This document shows, one piece after another, positions 17,460 to 25,409 of a stretch of DNA of 64,000 nt; within the stretch, counting starts at the first letter, position 1, and every line of letters begins with the position of its first letter. The position numbers and the translations under genes were made by a program. Below the pieces are notes generated by a model, which saw only the letters and a program-made list of their open reading frames with translations, made no database searches and was not told the origin of the DNA. Origin of the DNA: Paenibacillus sp. E222 (lineage in GTDB: Bacteria; Bacillota; Bacilli; Paenibacillales; Paenibacillaceae); the NCBI RefSeq assembly GCF_013401555.1, contig NZ_CP058552.1, forward strand, positions 3,844,001-3,908,000, read 5' to 3'.

Positions 17460-17761
17460 CTTCTGAGTTTCCTTTAATTTTGAATCTGCTGACCGAAATG
17501 CAGTGGCAACTCAACTTGCTGTCCCCCAATCCCGGGGTATTGGTGAGCGCTGATGGTGATGTTTGATGGAACCACAGCCTTGACCCATGCTCCGGCAACT
17601 TCTGTACTTATGTTTCAGAACAAGTCGCAGAGTTTAATTCCCGGATGTCGGCCTTGACATTCGAAGAAGATTAGTACGTCTTAGAAGAACACAAGCAGGA
17701 AAGGCAAGCCCTGGTTTTTCGTTATGCCTGCAGGCCCGACTTGCTGGAGGGGAAGGTAAGC
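17460..17761 (+). other. Unassigned gap between ubiX and hepT
   Basis: About 300 bp without a supported gene. One forward frame reads through it with only two stops and includes EMQWQLNLLSPNPGVLVSAD and VAEFNSRMSALTFEED, but I recognise no family. It may be a decayed gene or plain intergenic DNA. No terminator was seen. Confidence 0.4.
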
Positions 17762-17806
17762 ATGGATTTATGGACTGACAATACGCTGACACGGGTGAAC
17801 GAATGA
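17762..17806 (+). CDS. Possible 14-codon leader ORF coupled to hepT
   Basis: ATG at 17762, preceded by GGAGGGGAAGG, encodes MDLWTDNTLTRVNE. It stops in ATGA, which overlaps the hepT start, and hepT itself has only a weak ribosome-binding site. This suggests that ribosomes finishing the short ORF restart on hepT. The peptide itself may have no function. Confidence 0.45.
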   Translation: MDLWTDNTLTRVNE

Positions 17807-18777
17807 AACTATTGGATATTTTCGGGTTGTTAAAAAAAGACATGGACTACATTGAAAAAGAGCTGTATCGCAGTGTTCAGGGAGAACAGAAGCTGCTAAG
17901 CGAAACGTCACTTCACCTGCTCAAGGCAGGGGGGAAACGTTTGCGTCCGGTATTTGTGTTACTCGGTGGGAAATTTGGTACATACGACATTGAACGTCTG
18001 AAGCTGGTAGCGGTTCCGCTGGAACTGATTCATTCGGCTTCTCTGGTTCACGATGATGTTATTGATAACGCCGCGACACGCAGAGGTAAACCAACGGTGA
18101 AGTCCAAATGGGATAATCGGATTGCCATGTACACCGGAGATTACATTTACGGCAAGGCGCTTGAAATGACTGCGGGCCTGTGCGATCCGGCGATACACCG
18201 TATTCTGGCCAAAGCGATGGTGCAGATGTCCATTGGTGAAATGGAGCAAATTCGGGACTTTTTCAATACGGGACAAAGTGTACGTAATTATCTCTTGCGC
18301 ATTCGTCGCAAAACGGCGCTTCTTATTGCTGTCAGCTGCCAATTGGGGGCGCTTGCTACTCGTGCGCCGGAACATGTATCTTCGTTGCTGTACACCTACG
18401 GTTACAACGTGGGTATGGCGTTCCAGATTCAGGACGATGTGCTTGATCTGGTTGGAACCGAGAAGCAACTGGGCAAGCCTCCAGGCAGTGATATGAAGCA
18501 GGGAAATATTACGCTGCCTGTACTGTATGCATTGCAGGAACCCAACTTGCGTGAGCCTTTGCTGGAGGAGATAAGCCGCGTTCAGCACGAGGAGGGACGG
18601 GCGAGTGCATCCGATGCGATTGGAATGATTCGCCAAAGTCAAGGAATTGCTAAAGCAGAAGCCTTGGCTGACCGATATATGAAGAAAGCGCTCGATGCTC
18701 TGGATCAACTGCCTAACATCAAGACCACCAAAAACTTGCGTGATATCGCTCATTTTGTAGTCAAACGTACGCATTAA
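17803..18777 (+). CDS. hepT: Heptaprenyl diphosphate synthase component II
   Basis: The catalytic polyprenyl synthase subunit, which elongates farnesyl diphosphate with isopentenyl diphosphate for menaquinone. The 324-aa protein has the first Asp-rich motif in HDDVIDNAATRRG (about residues 83-95), the second in FQIQDDVLDLVG, GGKRLRP and GDYIYGKAL. It lies downstream of hepS, menG and the two quinone genes, but after a 340-bp gap. In B. subtilis hepT directly follows menG. Confidence 0.95.
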   Translation: MKLLDIFGLLKKDMDYIEKELYRSVQGEQKLLSETSLHLLKAGGKRLRPVFVLLGGKFGTYDIERLKLVAVPLELIHSASLVHDDVIDNAATRRGKPTVKSKWDNRIAMYTGDYIYGKALEMTAGLCDPAIHRILAKAMVQMSIGEMEQIRDFFNTGQSVRNYLLRIRRKTALLIAVSCQLGALATRAPEHVSSLLYTYGYNVGMAFQIQDDVLDLVGTEKQLGKPPGSDMKQGNITLPVLYALQEPNLREPLLEEISRVQHEEGRASASDAIGMIRQSQGIAKAEALADRYMKKALDALDQLPNIKTTKNLRDIAHFVVKRTH

Positions 18778-18967
18778 TATGTTTGGACTTTACTCTGCTA
18801 TGGACGGCGCCTTTTCATGATGCAGTTTTTCGTGTAGCTGTTCTCACTTAAAAAAATAATGTTCATGTGATATTCCTCATTGGGAGGATTTGGACATGTA
18901 TGTTACAATCAAAGGGATTGCGTTTACATAATGAAATAACTTTGAACCGTGAGTGAGGAGTGAGCCT

Positions 18968-19411
18968 ATGGATCGTACATTTTTGATGGTGAAGCCGGAT
19001 GGTGTGCAGCGTGGTTTGATTGGGCGTATCGTTAGCCGTCTGGAAGACAAAGGATTTAAGTTGGTGGCAGGCAAGCTGGTGCAGATGTCTGAAGATCAGG
19101 CCAAACGCCATTATGCTGAACATGAGGGGAAACCGTTCTTCGATGATCTGGTTCGTTTTATCACATCTGGACCTGTATTTGCTATGGTCTGGGAAGGTGA
19201 CGACATCGTGGCGCTTGCGCGCATCGTAATCGGGAAAACCAATGTGAAGGAAGCGGCTCCGGGTACCATTCGCGGAGATTTCGCCAGCCACACACCGCAT
19301 AATCTGATTCATGGGGCGGATTCACCGGAAAGCGCCACTCGTGAAGCAGCAAACTTCTTTGCTCCGGATGAGCTGGTAACGTACGACAAGAGCATCGCAG
19401 CCTGGTTGTAA
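18968..19411 (+). CDS. ndk: Nucleoside diphosphate kinase
   Basis: Ndk balances nucleoside triphosphates by transferring the gamma phosphate from ATP through a phosphohistidine. The 147-aa product shows [18 protein letters not shown] at the N-terminus and the active-site [16 protein letters not shown], whose His in IHGAD is the phosphorylated residue. GTGAGGAGTGAG precedes the ATG. It lies between hepT and cheR as in B. subtilis. Confidence 0.97.
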   Translation: MDRTFLMVKPDGVQRGLIGRIVSRLEDKGFKLVAGKLVQMSEDQAKRHYAEHEGKPFFDDLVRFITSGPVFAMVWEGDDIVALARIVIGKTNVKEAAPGTIRGDFASHTPHNLIHGADSPESATREAANFFAPDELVTYDKSIAAWL

Positions 19412-19435
19412 TTTTTTAGCCAGAAGGGTGATACG

Positions 19436-20230
19436 ATGCTGGAGCAGGAACAACTACTAGACCCGGATTACGCCGGATTTATTCGGAAAATCAAAGAGAG
19501 CACAGGCATTGATCTTGCTCAATACAAGGAAGGCCAGATGAAAAGACGGCTGACCACACTTCGTAACAAAAACGGATTTCATACGTTTTCTATCTTTTTT
19601 GATGCCATGCAAAAGGACAAGTCTCTATTTTATGAGTTTCTGGACCGCATGACCATTAACGTCTCGGAATTTTGGCGCAACCCTAATCGCTGGGAAGTAC
19701 TGCGGGATGAAATCTTGCCCGAGTTGCTGGGTCCGAAGCGTGGCGTTAAGGTGTGGAGTGCCGCTTGTTCCACAGGCGAAGAACCTTACACGCTGGCGAT
19801 GATTCTGGACACGATGGGCATTCTTAAGGGAAGCTCCATTACGGCAAGTGACTTGGATGAAGGTGCTCTCGCAAAAGCCAAGGAAGGGCGTTATATGGAA
19901 CGCTCGCTTAAAGATGTTCCGAAGGAAACGGCCAATCGATACTTCAAGCAGGATGGCTTGGTGTACCGTATTGATGAACAACTGAAAAGTTCAGTTAAGT
20001 TCATGAAGCAAAATCTGTTGCTGGATCGTTTTGACGAGGGATATGATCTGATTGTGTGCCGCAATGTCATGATCTATTTTACCGAGGAAGCCAAAAACCT
20101 GTTGTATCACAAGTTTGCAACAAGTTTGCGTCCAGGTGGTATTTTGTTCGTGGGCAGTACGGAACAGATTTTCTCCCCAGGACAATATGGTCTGGAGACA
20201 GCGGAAACATTCTTTTATCGCAAAAAATAA
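19436..20230 (+). CDS. cheR: Chemotaxis protein methyltransferase CheR
   Basis: CheR methylates glutamates of chemoreceptors with S-adenosylmethionine during sensory adaptation. The 264-aa protein has the N-terminal helical domain ([20 protein letters not shown]) and the SAM-binding core [18 protein letters not shown]. It also has [12 protein letters not shown] and VCRNVMIYF. It begins 24 nt after ndk, so it is probably co-transcribed with it. No other chemotaxis gene lies nearby, as in B. subtilis. Confidence 0.96.
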   Translation: MLEQEQLLDPDYAGFIRKIKESTGIDLAQYKEGQMKRRLTTLRNKNGFHTFSIFFDAMQKDKSLFYEFLDRMTINVSEFWRNPNRWEVLRDEILPELLGPKRGVKVWSAACSTGEEPYTLAMILDTMGILKGSSITASDLDEGALAKAKEGRYMERSLKDVPKETANRYFKQDGLVYRIDEQLKSSVKFMKQNLLLDRFDEGYDLIVCRNVMIYFTEEAKNLLYHKFATSLRPGGILFVGSTEQIFSPGQYGLETAETFFYRKK

Positions 20231-20243
20231 TTTTAATTATTTC

Positions 20244-20288
20244 ATAACCGTCTGGCGTGCACATGTATATGTGTCCAGGCGGTTATTT
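20244..20288 (+). terminator. Probable terminator after cheR
   Basis: AACCGTCTGG pairs with CCAGGCGGTT, with an inner CACAT/ATGTG stem. The T tail is short, so the call is moderate. Confidence 0.5.
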
Positions 20289-20374
20289 GCATAATGGATG
20301 AATGGATATTTCCCAGACACGTCGGAATCTCAAACAATCACCATTCGAGTCCAATCCATTTTAGGACAAGAAAC

Positions 20375-20400
20375 GACCGGCTTTCTTGTCAAAGCCGGTC
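20375..20400. promoter_or_regulatory. 10-bp inverted repeat over the aroC promoter
   Basis: GACCGGCTTT and AAAGCCGGTC are perfect inverted copies 6 bp apart. They cover the -35 box and half the spacer of the promoter. The 6-bp centre CTTGTC also pairs with GACAAG at 20365-20370. It is a likely operator, or less likely an RNA element. Confidence 0.6.
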
Positions 20401-20414
20401 AGCTATACTATAAT
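20386..20414 (+). promoter_or_regulatory. Promoter of the aroC-aroB-aroH operon
   Basis: TTGTCA and TATAAT are spaced by 17 nt. The leader before aroC would be about 55 nt. Confidence 0.8.
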
Positions 20415-20476
20415 AAGCAAAGAAATTATGGGATTTTAGCAATGTGAAGTTTAACAGTTTAAAGGGGGAACGTATT

Positions 20477-21646
20477 ATGAGTTTACGCTATTTAACCGCA
20501 GGGGAGACGCACGGACCCCAATTAACCGCAATTATTGAAGGCTTGCCAAGCAATCTGAATATTGACTTTGAAGAGCTGAATTTTCAGCTTCACCGCCGCC
20601 AGAAGGGATATGGCCGTGGACGTCGCATGCAAATTGAGAAGGATCAGGCCAATTTCGTTGGTGGTATCCGTCACGGATATACAACGGGTGCTCCCGTAGC
20701 GTTGGTTGTTCAAAATAATGACTGGAAACACTGGCAGAATATTATGAATATTGAGCCGATTGAAGGCAGTGACGAAGAGAAACGTCGCGTTCATCGTCCA
20801 CGTCCGGGACATGCCGACTTGAATGGCGGGCTCAAATATAACCTGAAAGATTTGCGTAATGTGCTGGAGCGTTCCAGTGCGCGTGAGACAACGGTGCGTG
20901 TAGCGTGTGGTGCTATTGCACGTCAATTCCTCGCTGAATTCGGAATCAAAGTAGCTGGACGTGTGTTGCGTATCGGAGAAATTGAAGCTCCTTATCAAGA
21001 TCTGCCGATCGATGAACTGATCGAAGTGACAGAAGCTTCCTCCGTACGTGTAACTGATGCAGAAACCGAGAAGAAGATGGAAGCCTACATCGACCAGATC
21101 AAGCAGGAAGGCGACTCCATCGGTGGAATCGTTGAATGTATCGTTGAAGGTGTGCCTGTGGGTCTTGGTAGCCACGTACAATATGACCGTAAACTGGATG
21201 CACGGATTGCTCAGGGCGTAATGTCCATTAACGCATTCAAAGGTGTGGAAATTGGTATCGGGTTCGAAGCCGGAACGATTCGTGGTTCTCAGGTGCATGA
21301 TGAGATTGTGCATAGTGAAGAGCGTGGTTATCACCGGGCTACCAACCGTTTGGGCGGATTCGAGGGCGGAATGACTAACGGTATGCCAGTTGTGGTACGT
21401 GGGGTTATGAAACCTATTCCTACGTTGTACAAACCGCTTCAAAGTGTGGATATCGATACCAAAGAAGCATTTACAGCTCAGGTTGAACGTTCTGATGCAT
21501 GTGCTGTTCCGGCAGCGAGTGTCGTAATGGAGCATGTGGTAGCCTGGGAAATTGCAAAAGCTTTCCTTGAGAAATTTGGCGGAGACTCCATGGAGGAAAT
21601 CCGCGCGAACTTTGCCAACTACAATAATCAACTGGAGAATTACTAA
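20477..21646 (+). CDS. aroC: Chorismate synthase
   Basis: It converts 5-enolpyruvylshikimate-3-phosphate to chorismate using reduced FMN, the branch point of aromatic amino acid synthesis. The 389-aa product has the family motifs [36 protein letters not shown] and the late [22 protein letters not shown] lies upstream of the chosen ATG, and an earlier in-frame ATG lacks a site. aroB follows after 1 nt. The gene is called aroF in B. subtilis. Confidence 0.97.
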   Translation: MSLRYLTAGETHGPQLTAIIEGLPSNLNIDFEELNFQLHRRQKGYGRGRRMQIEKDQANFVGGIRHGYTTGAPVALVVQNNDWKHWQNIMNIEPIEGSDEEKRRVHRPRPGHADLNGGLKYNLKDLRNVLERSSARETTVRVACGAIARQFLAEFGIKVAGRVLRIGEIEAPYQDLPIDELIEVTEASSVRVTDAETEKKMEAYIDQIKQEGDSIGGIVECIVEGVPVGLGSHVQYDRKLDARIAQGVMSINAFKGVEIGIGFEAGTIRGSQVHDEIVHSEERGYHRATNRLGGFEGGMTNGMPVVVRGVMKPIPTLYKPLQSVDIDTKEAFTAQVERSDACAVPAASVVMEHVVAWEIAKAFLEKFGGDSMEEIRANFANYNNQLENY

Positions 21647-21647
21647 G

Positions 21648-22742
21648 ATGCGCCAGCTGACAGTGCAGTTGGAGGAGCGCTCTTATCCAATCCTGATTGG
21701 CAGCGGTCTGTTGGCTCAAGCGCCTCAATATTTTGAGCAATATGGCTTAACCAAAAAAAGCCCCTTACTCATTATTACCGATGAGCATGTGGCCCCCAAA
21801 TACTTGTCTGGTCTGGAACAAACATTGCGTACGGCTGGTTTTACAGTCGTCTCCGCAGTTGTTCCATCGGGTGAAACATCCAAATCCCTTTCGGTATATC
21901 AGGATATGATGACTGTCGCCATTGAAGGCAAACTGGATCGCAGTTCGGCGATTGTTGCTCTAGGCGGGGGTGTAGTAGGGGATCTGGCTGGTTTTGTTGC
22001 TGCTACATATATGCGTGGAATCAAGTTTGTACAAGTGCCTACGACGATTCTGGCGCATGACAGCAGTGTTGGCGGCAAGGTGGCTGTCAATCATCCGCTG
22101 GCTAAAAATATGATCGGTGCATTCCATCAGCCAGAGCTGGTACTTTATGATGTGGATACTCTTCAAACCTTACCGCCACGCGATGTCTCGGCTGGTTTGT
22201 CAGAGATGCTGAAGCATGGACTGATTCGTGACGAAGCTTTTGCATACTGGTGTGAGGAGCATGCGGATGAGCTGCTTGCCCTTGATCCGGAAGCTCTGGG
22301 ATATGGCTTGGAACGAGGCTGTGGTATTAAGGCAGAGATTGTATCGCGTGACGAACGGGAAAATGGAGAACGCGCATTGTTAAATCTGGGTCATACGATT
22401 GGTCATGCCATTGAAGCGATTGCCGGTTACGGCGAATTTCTGCATGGTGAAGCCATCTCGATTGGTATGGCGGGTTCGGCATTGCTCGGTGAGAAGTTGG
22501 GAGCCCCAGCAGGCCTCTATGACGATACGGTTCGCATGCTGCGTTCACTGCGCCTGCCGGTGACGATGCCAAAACATTTGGATACGGATGCATTAATGGA
22601 TGCAATGATGCACGACAAAAAGTTCCGTGAAGGCCATATGGTCTTCATTATTCCTGACCGGATCGGCGCTGCCAGAATTGTGAAAGATGTACCGGTATCG
22701 GCAGTACGCGACGTCATTGAATTGCTCAAGAAGGGAGATTAA
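21648..22742 (+). CDS. aroB: 3-dehydroquinate synthase
   Basis: AroB cyclises DAHP to 3-dehydroquinate, step two of the shikimate pathway, using NAD and a metal ion. The 364-aa protein starts MRQLTVQLEERSYPILIG. It has GGGVVGDLAGFVAATYMRG, VPTTILAHDSSVGGK and the metal-ligand region LNLGHTIGHAIEA. Its ATG is 1 nt after the aroC stop, with a GGAG inside the end of aroC, so translation is coupled. aroH follows after 5 nt. Confidence 0.97.
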   Translation: MRQLTVQLEERSYPILIGSGLLAQAPQYFEQYGLTKKSPLLIITDEHVAPKYLSGLEQTLRTAGFTVVSAVVPSGETSKSLSVYQDMMTVAIEGKLDRSSAIVALGGGVVGDLAGFVAATYMRGIKFVQVPTTILAHDSSVGGKVAVNHPLAKNMIGAFHQPELVLYDVDTLQTLPPRDVSAGLSEMLKHGLIRDEAFAYWCEEHADELLALDPEALGYGLERGCGIKAEIVSRDERENGERALLNLGHTIGHAIEAIAGYGEFLHGEAISIGMAGSALLGEKLGAPAGLYDDTVRMLRSLRLPVTMPKHLDTDALMDAMMHDKKFREGHMVFIIPDRIGAARIVKDVPVSAVRDVIELLKKGD

Positions 22743-22747
22743 AAGCG

Positions 22748-23125
22748 ATGGTTACTCGGGGAATTCGCGGGGCTACTACGGTCACGCATAATAACGAAGA
22801 ACATATTTTGAAAGAAACGGCTGTACTATTGCAGGAAATCGTGGATCGTAACGAGATCCAACCCGAAGATATTTGCAGTGTGTGGATTACGATGACTGGA
22901 GATTTGGATGCTGCTTTCCCGGCAAAGGCAATTCGCCAGTTGGATGGCTGGGAGCTTGTACCCTTGATGTGTGCGCTGGAAGTTCCGGTTGCAGGCGCCT
23001 TGCCACAGTGCATCCGTTTTATGGTACATGTTAACACTGCAAAAGGTCAGAATGAAATCAACCATGTGTATCTTAACGGAGCACAGTCTCTGCGTCCCGA
23101 TTTGGCGGCACCTTCCAAATCGTAA
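22748..23125 (+). CDS. aroH: Monofunctional chorismate mutase, AroH class
   Basis: It rearranges chorismate to prephenate for phenylalanine and tyrosine. The 125-aa product aligns by eye with the trimeric B. subtilis enzyme: RGIRGATTV, DLDAAFPAKAIRQLDGW and IRFMVHVN, followed by the HVYLNGAQSLRPDL end. The active-site Arg of RGIRGATT is present. It is the last gene before the trp promoter, and no terminator is seen between aroH and the trp leader. Confidence 0.95.
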   Translation: MVTRGIRGATTVTHNNEEHILKETAVLLQEIVDRNEIQPEDICSVWITMTGDLDAAFPAKAIRQLDGWELVPLMCALEVPVAGALPQCIRFMVHVNTAKGQNEINHVYLNGAQSLRPDLAAPSKS

Positions 23126-23136
23126 GATTAGAGTGG

Positions 23137-23165
23137 TTGTCAAATCATTCGGAATGCTGTATAGT
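23137..23165 (+). promoter_or_regulatory. Promoter of the trp operon
   Basis: TTGTCA and TATAGT are spaced by exactly 17 nt, giving a start near 23172. It lies 12 nt after aroH, as in the B. subtilis supraoperon. Confidence 0.8.
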
Positions 23166-23176
23166 GAGAACCAGTT

Positions 23177-23237
23177 GAGTAGAGTAGAGATTGAGCTGAG
23201 AGCAGCTGAGATGAGTGGAGTATATAGCAGAGTCTAG
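23177..23237 (+). promoter_or_regulatory. TRAP (MtrB) binding site in the trp leader
   Basis: Twelve NAG triplets start at 23177, 23182, 23187, 23193, 23198, 23203, 23208, 23213, 23218, 23225, 23230 and 23235. Nine are GAG, two are TAG and one (23203) is CAG. The gaps are mostly 2 nt, as TRAP requires. The TRAP gene mtrB is in this window. The site begins about 5 nt into the predicted RNA. Confidence 0.88.
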
Positions 23238-23554
23238 CGGGTGGTAACCGGAGCAACAGAAGCCGGTCAACTGATTCGCGGTACGTCGTGCTACGGAATT
23301 GTTGGAAACAGGATGAAGGAATGCAAACGTGTCTAGCGACATCGTTTTGTTTAGGTATAACACAACCGATATCCTCATGCATTTCATGAAAGAATGAGTG
23401 CTATGAATGAGAATAGTGTATACCGGTACATTTCCTTATGATTTGATGGATATATATTACATCAATACAACAGCCTGTGTGATAATTCGGTAAGGATGCA
23501 TGTATATGGACTTGTTATTTATGAAGCACCAACCTGTTGAAACAGCTTATAACC

Positions 23555-23584
23555 AAACCTCTACCTGATGGTAGAGGTTTTTTT
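23555..23584 (+). terminator. trp leader terminator (attenuator)
   Basis: AAACCTCTACC-TGAT-GGTAGAGGTTT with a seven-T tail is an excellent intrinsic terminator. It lies about 320 nt after the TRAP triplets and 236 nt before trpE. Confidence 0.88.
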
Positions 23585-23609
23585 GTATATTGACTTGTTT
23601 CTTCTACCC

Positions 23610-23798
23610 ATATAGGTTCAACTAAACTTTTTACACAAAAACGGAGAGGACAGAAATAACCTGAAGAAGCGGAGCGTTCGCCTTTATCACCGGATTTTCC
23701 CTTTAGAAAGGGAATCAAAAAATCTGGGGATAACAGCGATCGGAAGGTTGTTCTGTCATCGGAGTGCTCAGTGTAAACCTCTTTAGTTGAACTTATAT
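23610..23798. repeat. 189-bp hairpin-forming element with 17-bp terminal inverted repeats
   Basis: The ends ATATAGGTTCAACTAAA and TTTAGTTGAACTTATAT are inverted copies (16 of 17). Nested pairs continue inwards: TTTACAC/GTGTAAA, GACAGAA/TTCTGTC, AACCT/AGGTT, CCGGATTTT/AAAATCTGG and TTCCCTTT/AAAGGGAA with an AG loop. The whole segment folds as one long hairpin. It looks like a miniature mobile element or a structured RNA and ends just before the trpE ribosome-binding site. Confidence 0.75.
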
Positions 23799-23820
23799 AA
23801 ATCTGAAAGGACGTGATCTG

Positions 23821-25392
23821 ATGATAACGCCAAACGTTAATCAAGTACTGAAAATGTCGAATGAATATAATCTGATTCCGGTAGTCAAACGGATTCTGGC
23901 AGACATGGAGACCCCGATTCGGATTTTTCGCCGTTATGCTGACAACGACCGGGCATTTCTGCTGGAAAGTGTGGAGGGTGGAATTCAATGGGCGAGATAT
24001 TCCTTCATTGGTACAGATCCGTTCCTGATGATCTCCGCCAAAAAAGGCCGGATCGTGGTAGAAGAAGCGGGACAGATTCGAGAACTGCCAGGCAAGCCGA
24101 TTGAAGAACTCAAAGCGCTGCTGCGTAAGTATCGTAGTCCGAAGGATGATGAACTTCCCCCATTTACAGGCGGGGCCATCGGTTTCTTTGGATACGATCT
24201 GCTGCAATATTATGAGAAGCTTCCGGCCCACGCGCTGGATGATCTGAAAATGGATGATATTCGCTTCATGTTCTGTGACCAGATTATCGTGTTTGACCAT
24301 GTGAAGCAGCAGATGCTGCTCGTGGGCAATGTGCACGTGAAAGACGGTGCAACGGATGATGATATCCGTAAAGCTTATGCTTTAACTTCTGAGAAGCTGG
24401 AACAGGCGGCTGAACGCTTGCAGCAGCAAGGACCAGGGGAGAACCTGAACCCGCGTTCCATCCCAGGAGACGTGGAACTGGGAGATATCCAATCCAATCT
24501 CACGAAGGAACAGTTTATCGGGAATGTAGAACAGGCCAAAGAGTACATTCGGGCAGGAGATATTTTTCAGGTGGTGTTATCCCAACGTTTCCATATTGAT
24601 ACCGAAGTTTCTCCGCTGCATGTATATCGCGTGCTTCGGACGTTGAATCCATCACCCTACATGTATTATCTGAAGATGGACGATGAAATTATCGTAGGGA
24701 CTTCACCGGAAGCGTTGGTAAAAGTGGATGGAAACCGCGTAGAGACACGGCCGATTGCGGGAACCCGTCCAAGAGGAGCTACGGAAGCAGAAGATCGTGC
24801 ATTGGCCGCAGATCTGCTGCAGGATGAGAAGGAACGTGCGGAACATCTGATGCTTGTCGATCTGGGTCGTAATGATCTGGGACGTGTGTCTAACTTCGGA
24901 AGTGTGAAATGTGACATGTTCATGGAGATTGAACGATATTCCCACGTCATGCACATGGTGTCCAACGTTACAGGTGAGCTTAGAGAAGACAAGGATTTCT
25001 TTGATGCATTTCTTTCATGTTTGCCAGCGGGTACCGTATCAGGTGCGCCGAAGCTGCGTGCGATGGAAATTATCGCCGAACTGGAAAAAGAAGCACGGGG
25101 TGCTTATGCAGGTGCAATCGGTTATCTTGGTTTCTCAGGCAACATGGACTCCTGTATTACAATCCGAACGATTATTTTCAAAAAAGGAAAAGCTTATGTG
25201 CAGGCTGGAGCCGGAATCGTATGGGATTCGGTGCCTGAGAATGAATATGAAGAAACAGTAAACAAAGCCAAAGCGTTGCTCAAGGCAATTCGTACAGCAG
25301 AAGCGATGTTTCCTGCCAAAGAAAAGGATCACACGTTGAAACTTGCCAACGCCGATTATTTTGTTACCCCGGCCACGGCCGCACAAAACTGA
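23821..25392 (+). CDS. trpE: Anthranilate synthase component I
   Basis: TrpE makes anthranilate from chorismate with ammonia delivered by the glutaminase subunit. The 523-aa protein has the N-terminal feedback-binding motif LLES (in NDRAFLLESVEGG), the catalytic core PIAGTRPRGATEAED and LPAGTVSGAPKLRAMEII, and ends with GAGIVWDSVPENEYEE. AAAGGACGTGATCTG precedes the ATG, just outside the hairpin element. The glutaminase gene (trpG/pabA) is not in this operon, as in B. subtilis. trpD follows after 17 nt. Confidence 0.97.
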   Translation: MITPNVNQVLKMSNEYNLIPVVKRILADMETPIRIFRRYADNDRAFLLESVEGGIQWARYSFIGTDPFLMISAKKGRIVVEEAGQIRELPGKPIEELKALLRKYRSPKDDELPPFTGGAIGFFGYDLLQYYEKLPAHALDDLKMDDIRFMFCDQIIVFDHVKQQMLLVGNVHVKDGATDDDIRKAYALTSEKLEQAAERLQQQGPGENLNPRSIPGDVELGDIQSNLTKEQFIGNVEQAKEYIRAGDIFQVVLSQRFHIDTEVSPLHVYRVLRTLNPSPYMYYLKMDDEIIVGTSPEALVKVDGNRVETRPIAGTRPRGATEAEDRALAADLLQDEKERAEHLMLVDLGRNDLGRVSNFGSVKCDMFMEIERYSHVMHMVSNVTGELREDKDFFDAFLSCLPAGTVSGAPKLRAMEIIAELEKEARGAYAGAIGYLGFSGNMDSCITIRTIIFKKGKAYVQAGAGIVWDSVPENEYEETVNKAKALLKAIRTAEAMFPAKEKDHTLKLANADYFVTPATAAQN

Positions 25393-25409
25393 GAGAGGAG
25401 AGACCGGAA

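Larger units (their letters stand above)
23172..23590 (+). ncRNA. trp operon leader RNA
   Basis: The predicted transcript leader runs from the start near 23172 to the terminator ending at 23584. It opens with the TRAP site, continues with about 320 nt without a clear gene, and ends in a strong hairpin terminator. GTAGAG, present twice in the TRAP site, is complementary to CTCTAC of the terminator stem, so a long-range antiterminator is possible. Confidence 0.6.

Noticed and set aside
17460..17761. Pseudogene call for the ubiX-hepT gap
   Set aside because: One frame is nearly open, but the translated text matches no family I know, so a pseudogene cannot be supported.
17959..18774. 271-codon reverse frame over hepT
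   Set aside because: Antisense shadow of hepT with no start signal.
20522..21631. 369-codon open frame antisense to aroC
   Set aside because: aroC is unmistakable on the + strand. The reverse frame lacks a ribosome-binding site and protein-like motifs, and is a codon-usage shadow.
23233..23252. T-box-like string GCGGGTGGTAACCGG after the TRAP site
   Set aside because: It has an extra base against the GGGTGGTACCG core, no recognisable stem I and specifier loop upstream (only about 60 nt of RNA precede it), and no adjacent terminator.
23326..23352. Weak hairpin AACGTGTC/GACA-CGTT with a T-rich tail inside the trp leader
   Set aside because: The stem is short and bulged and the tail is interrupted. 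It was not listed as a terminator but may contribute to attenuation.
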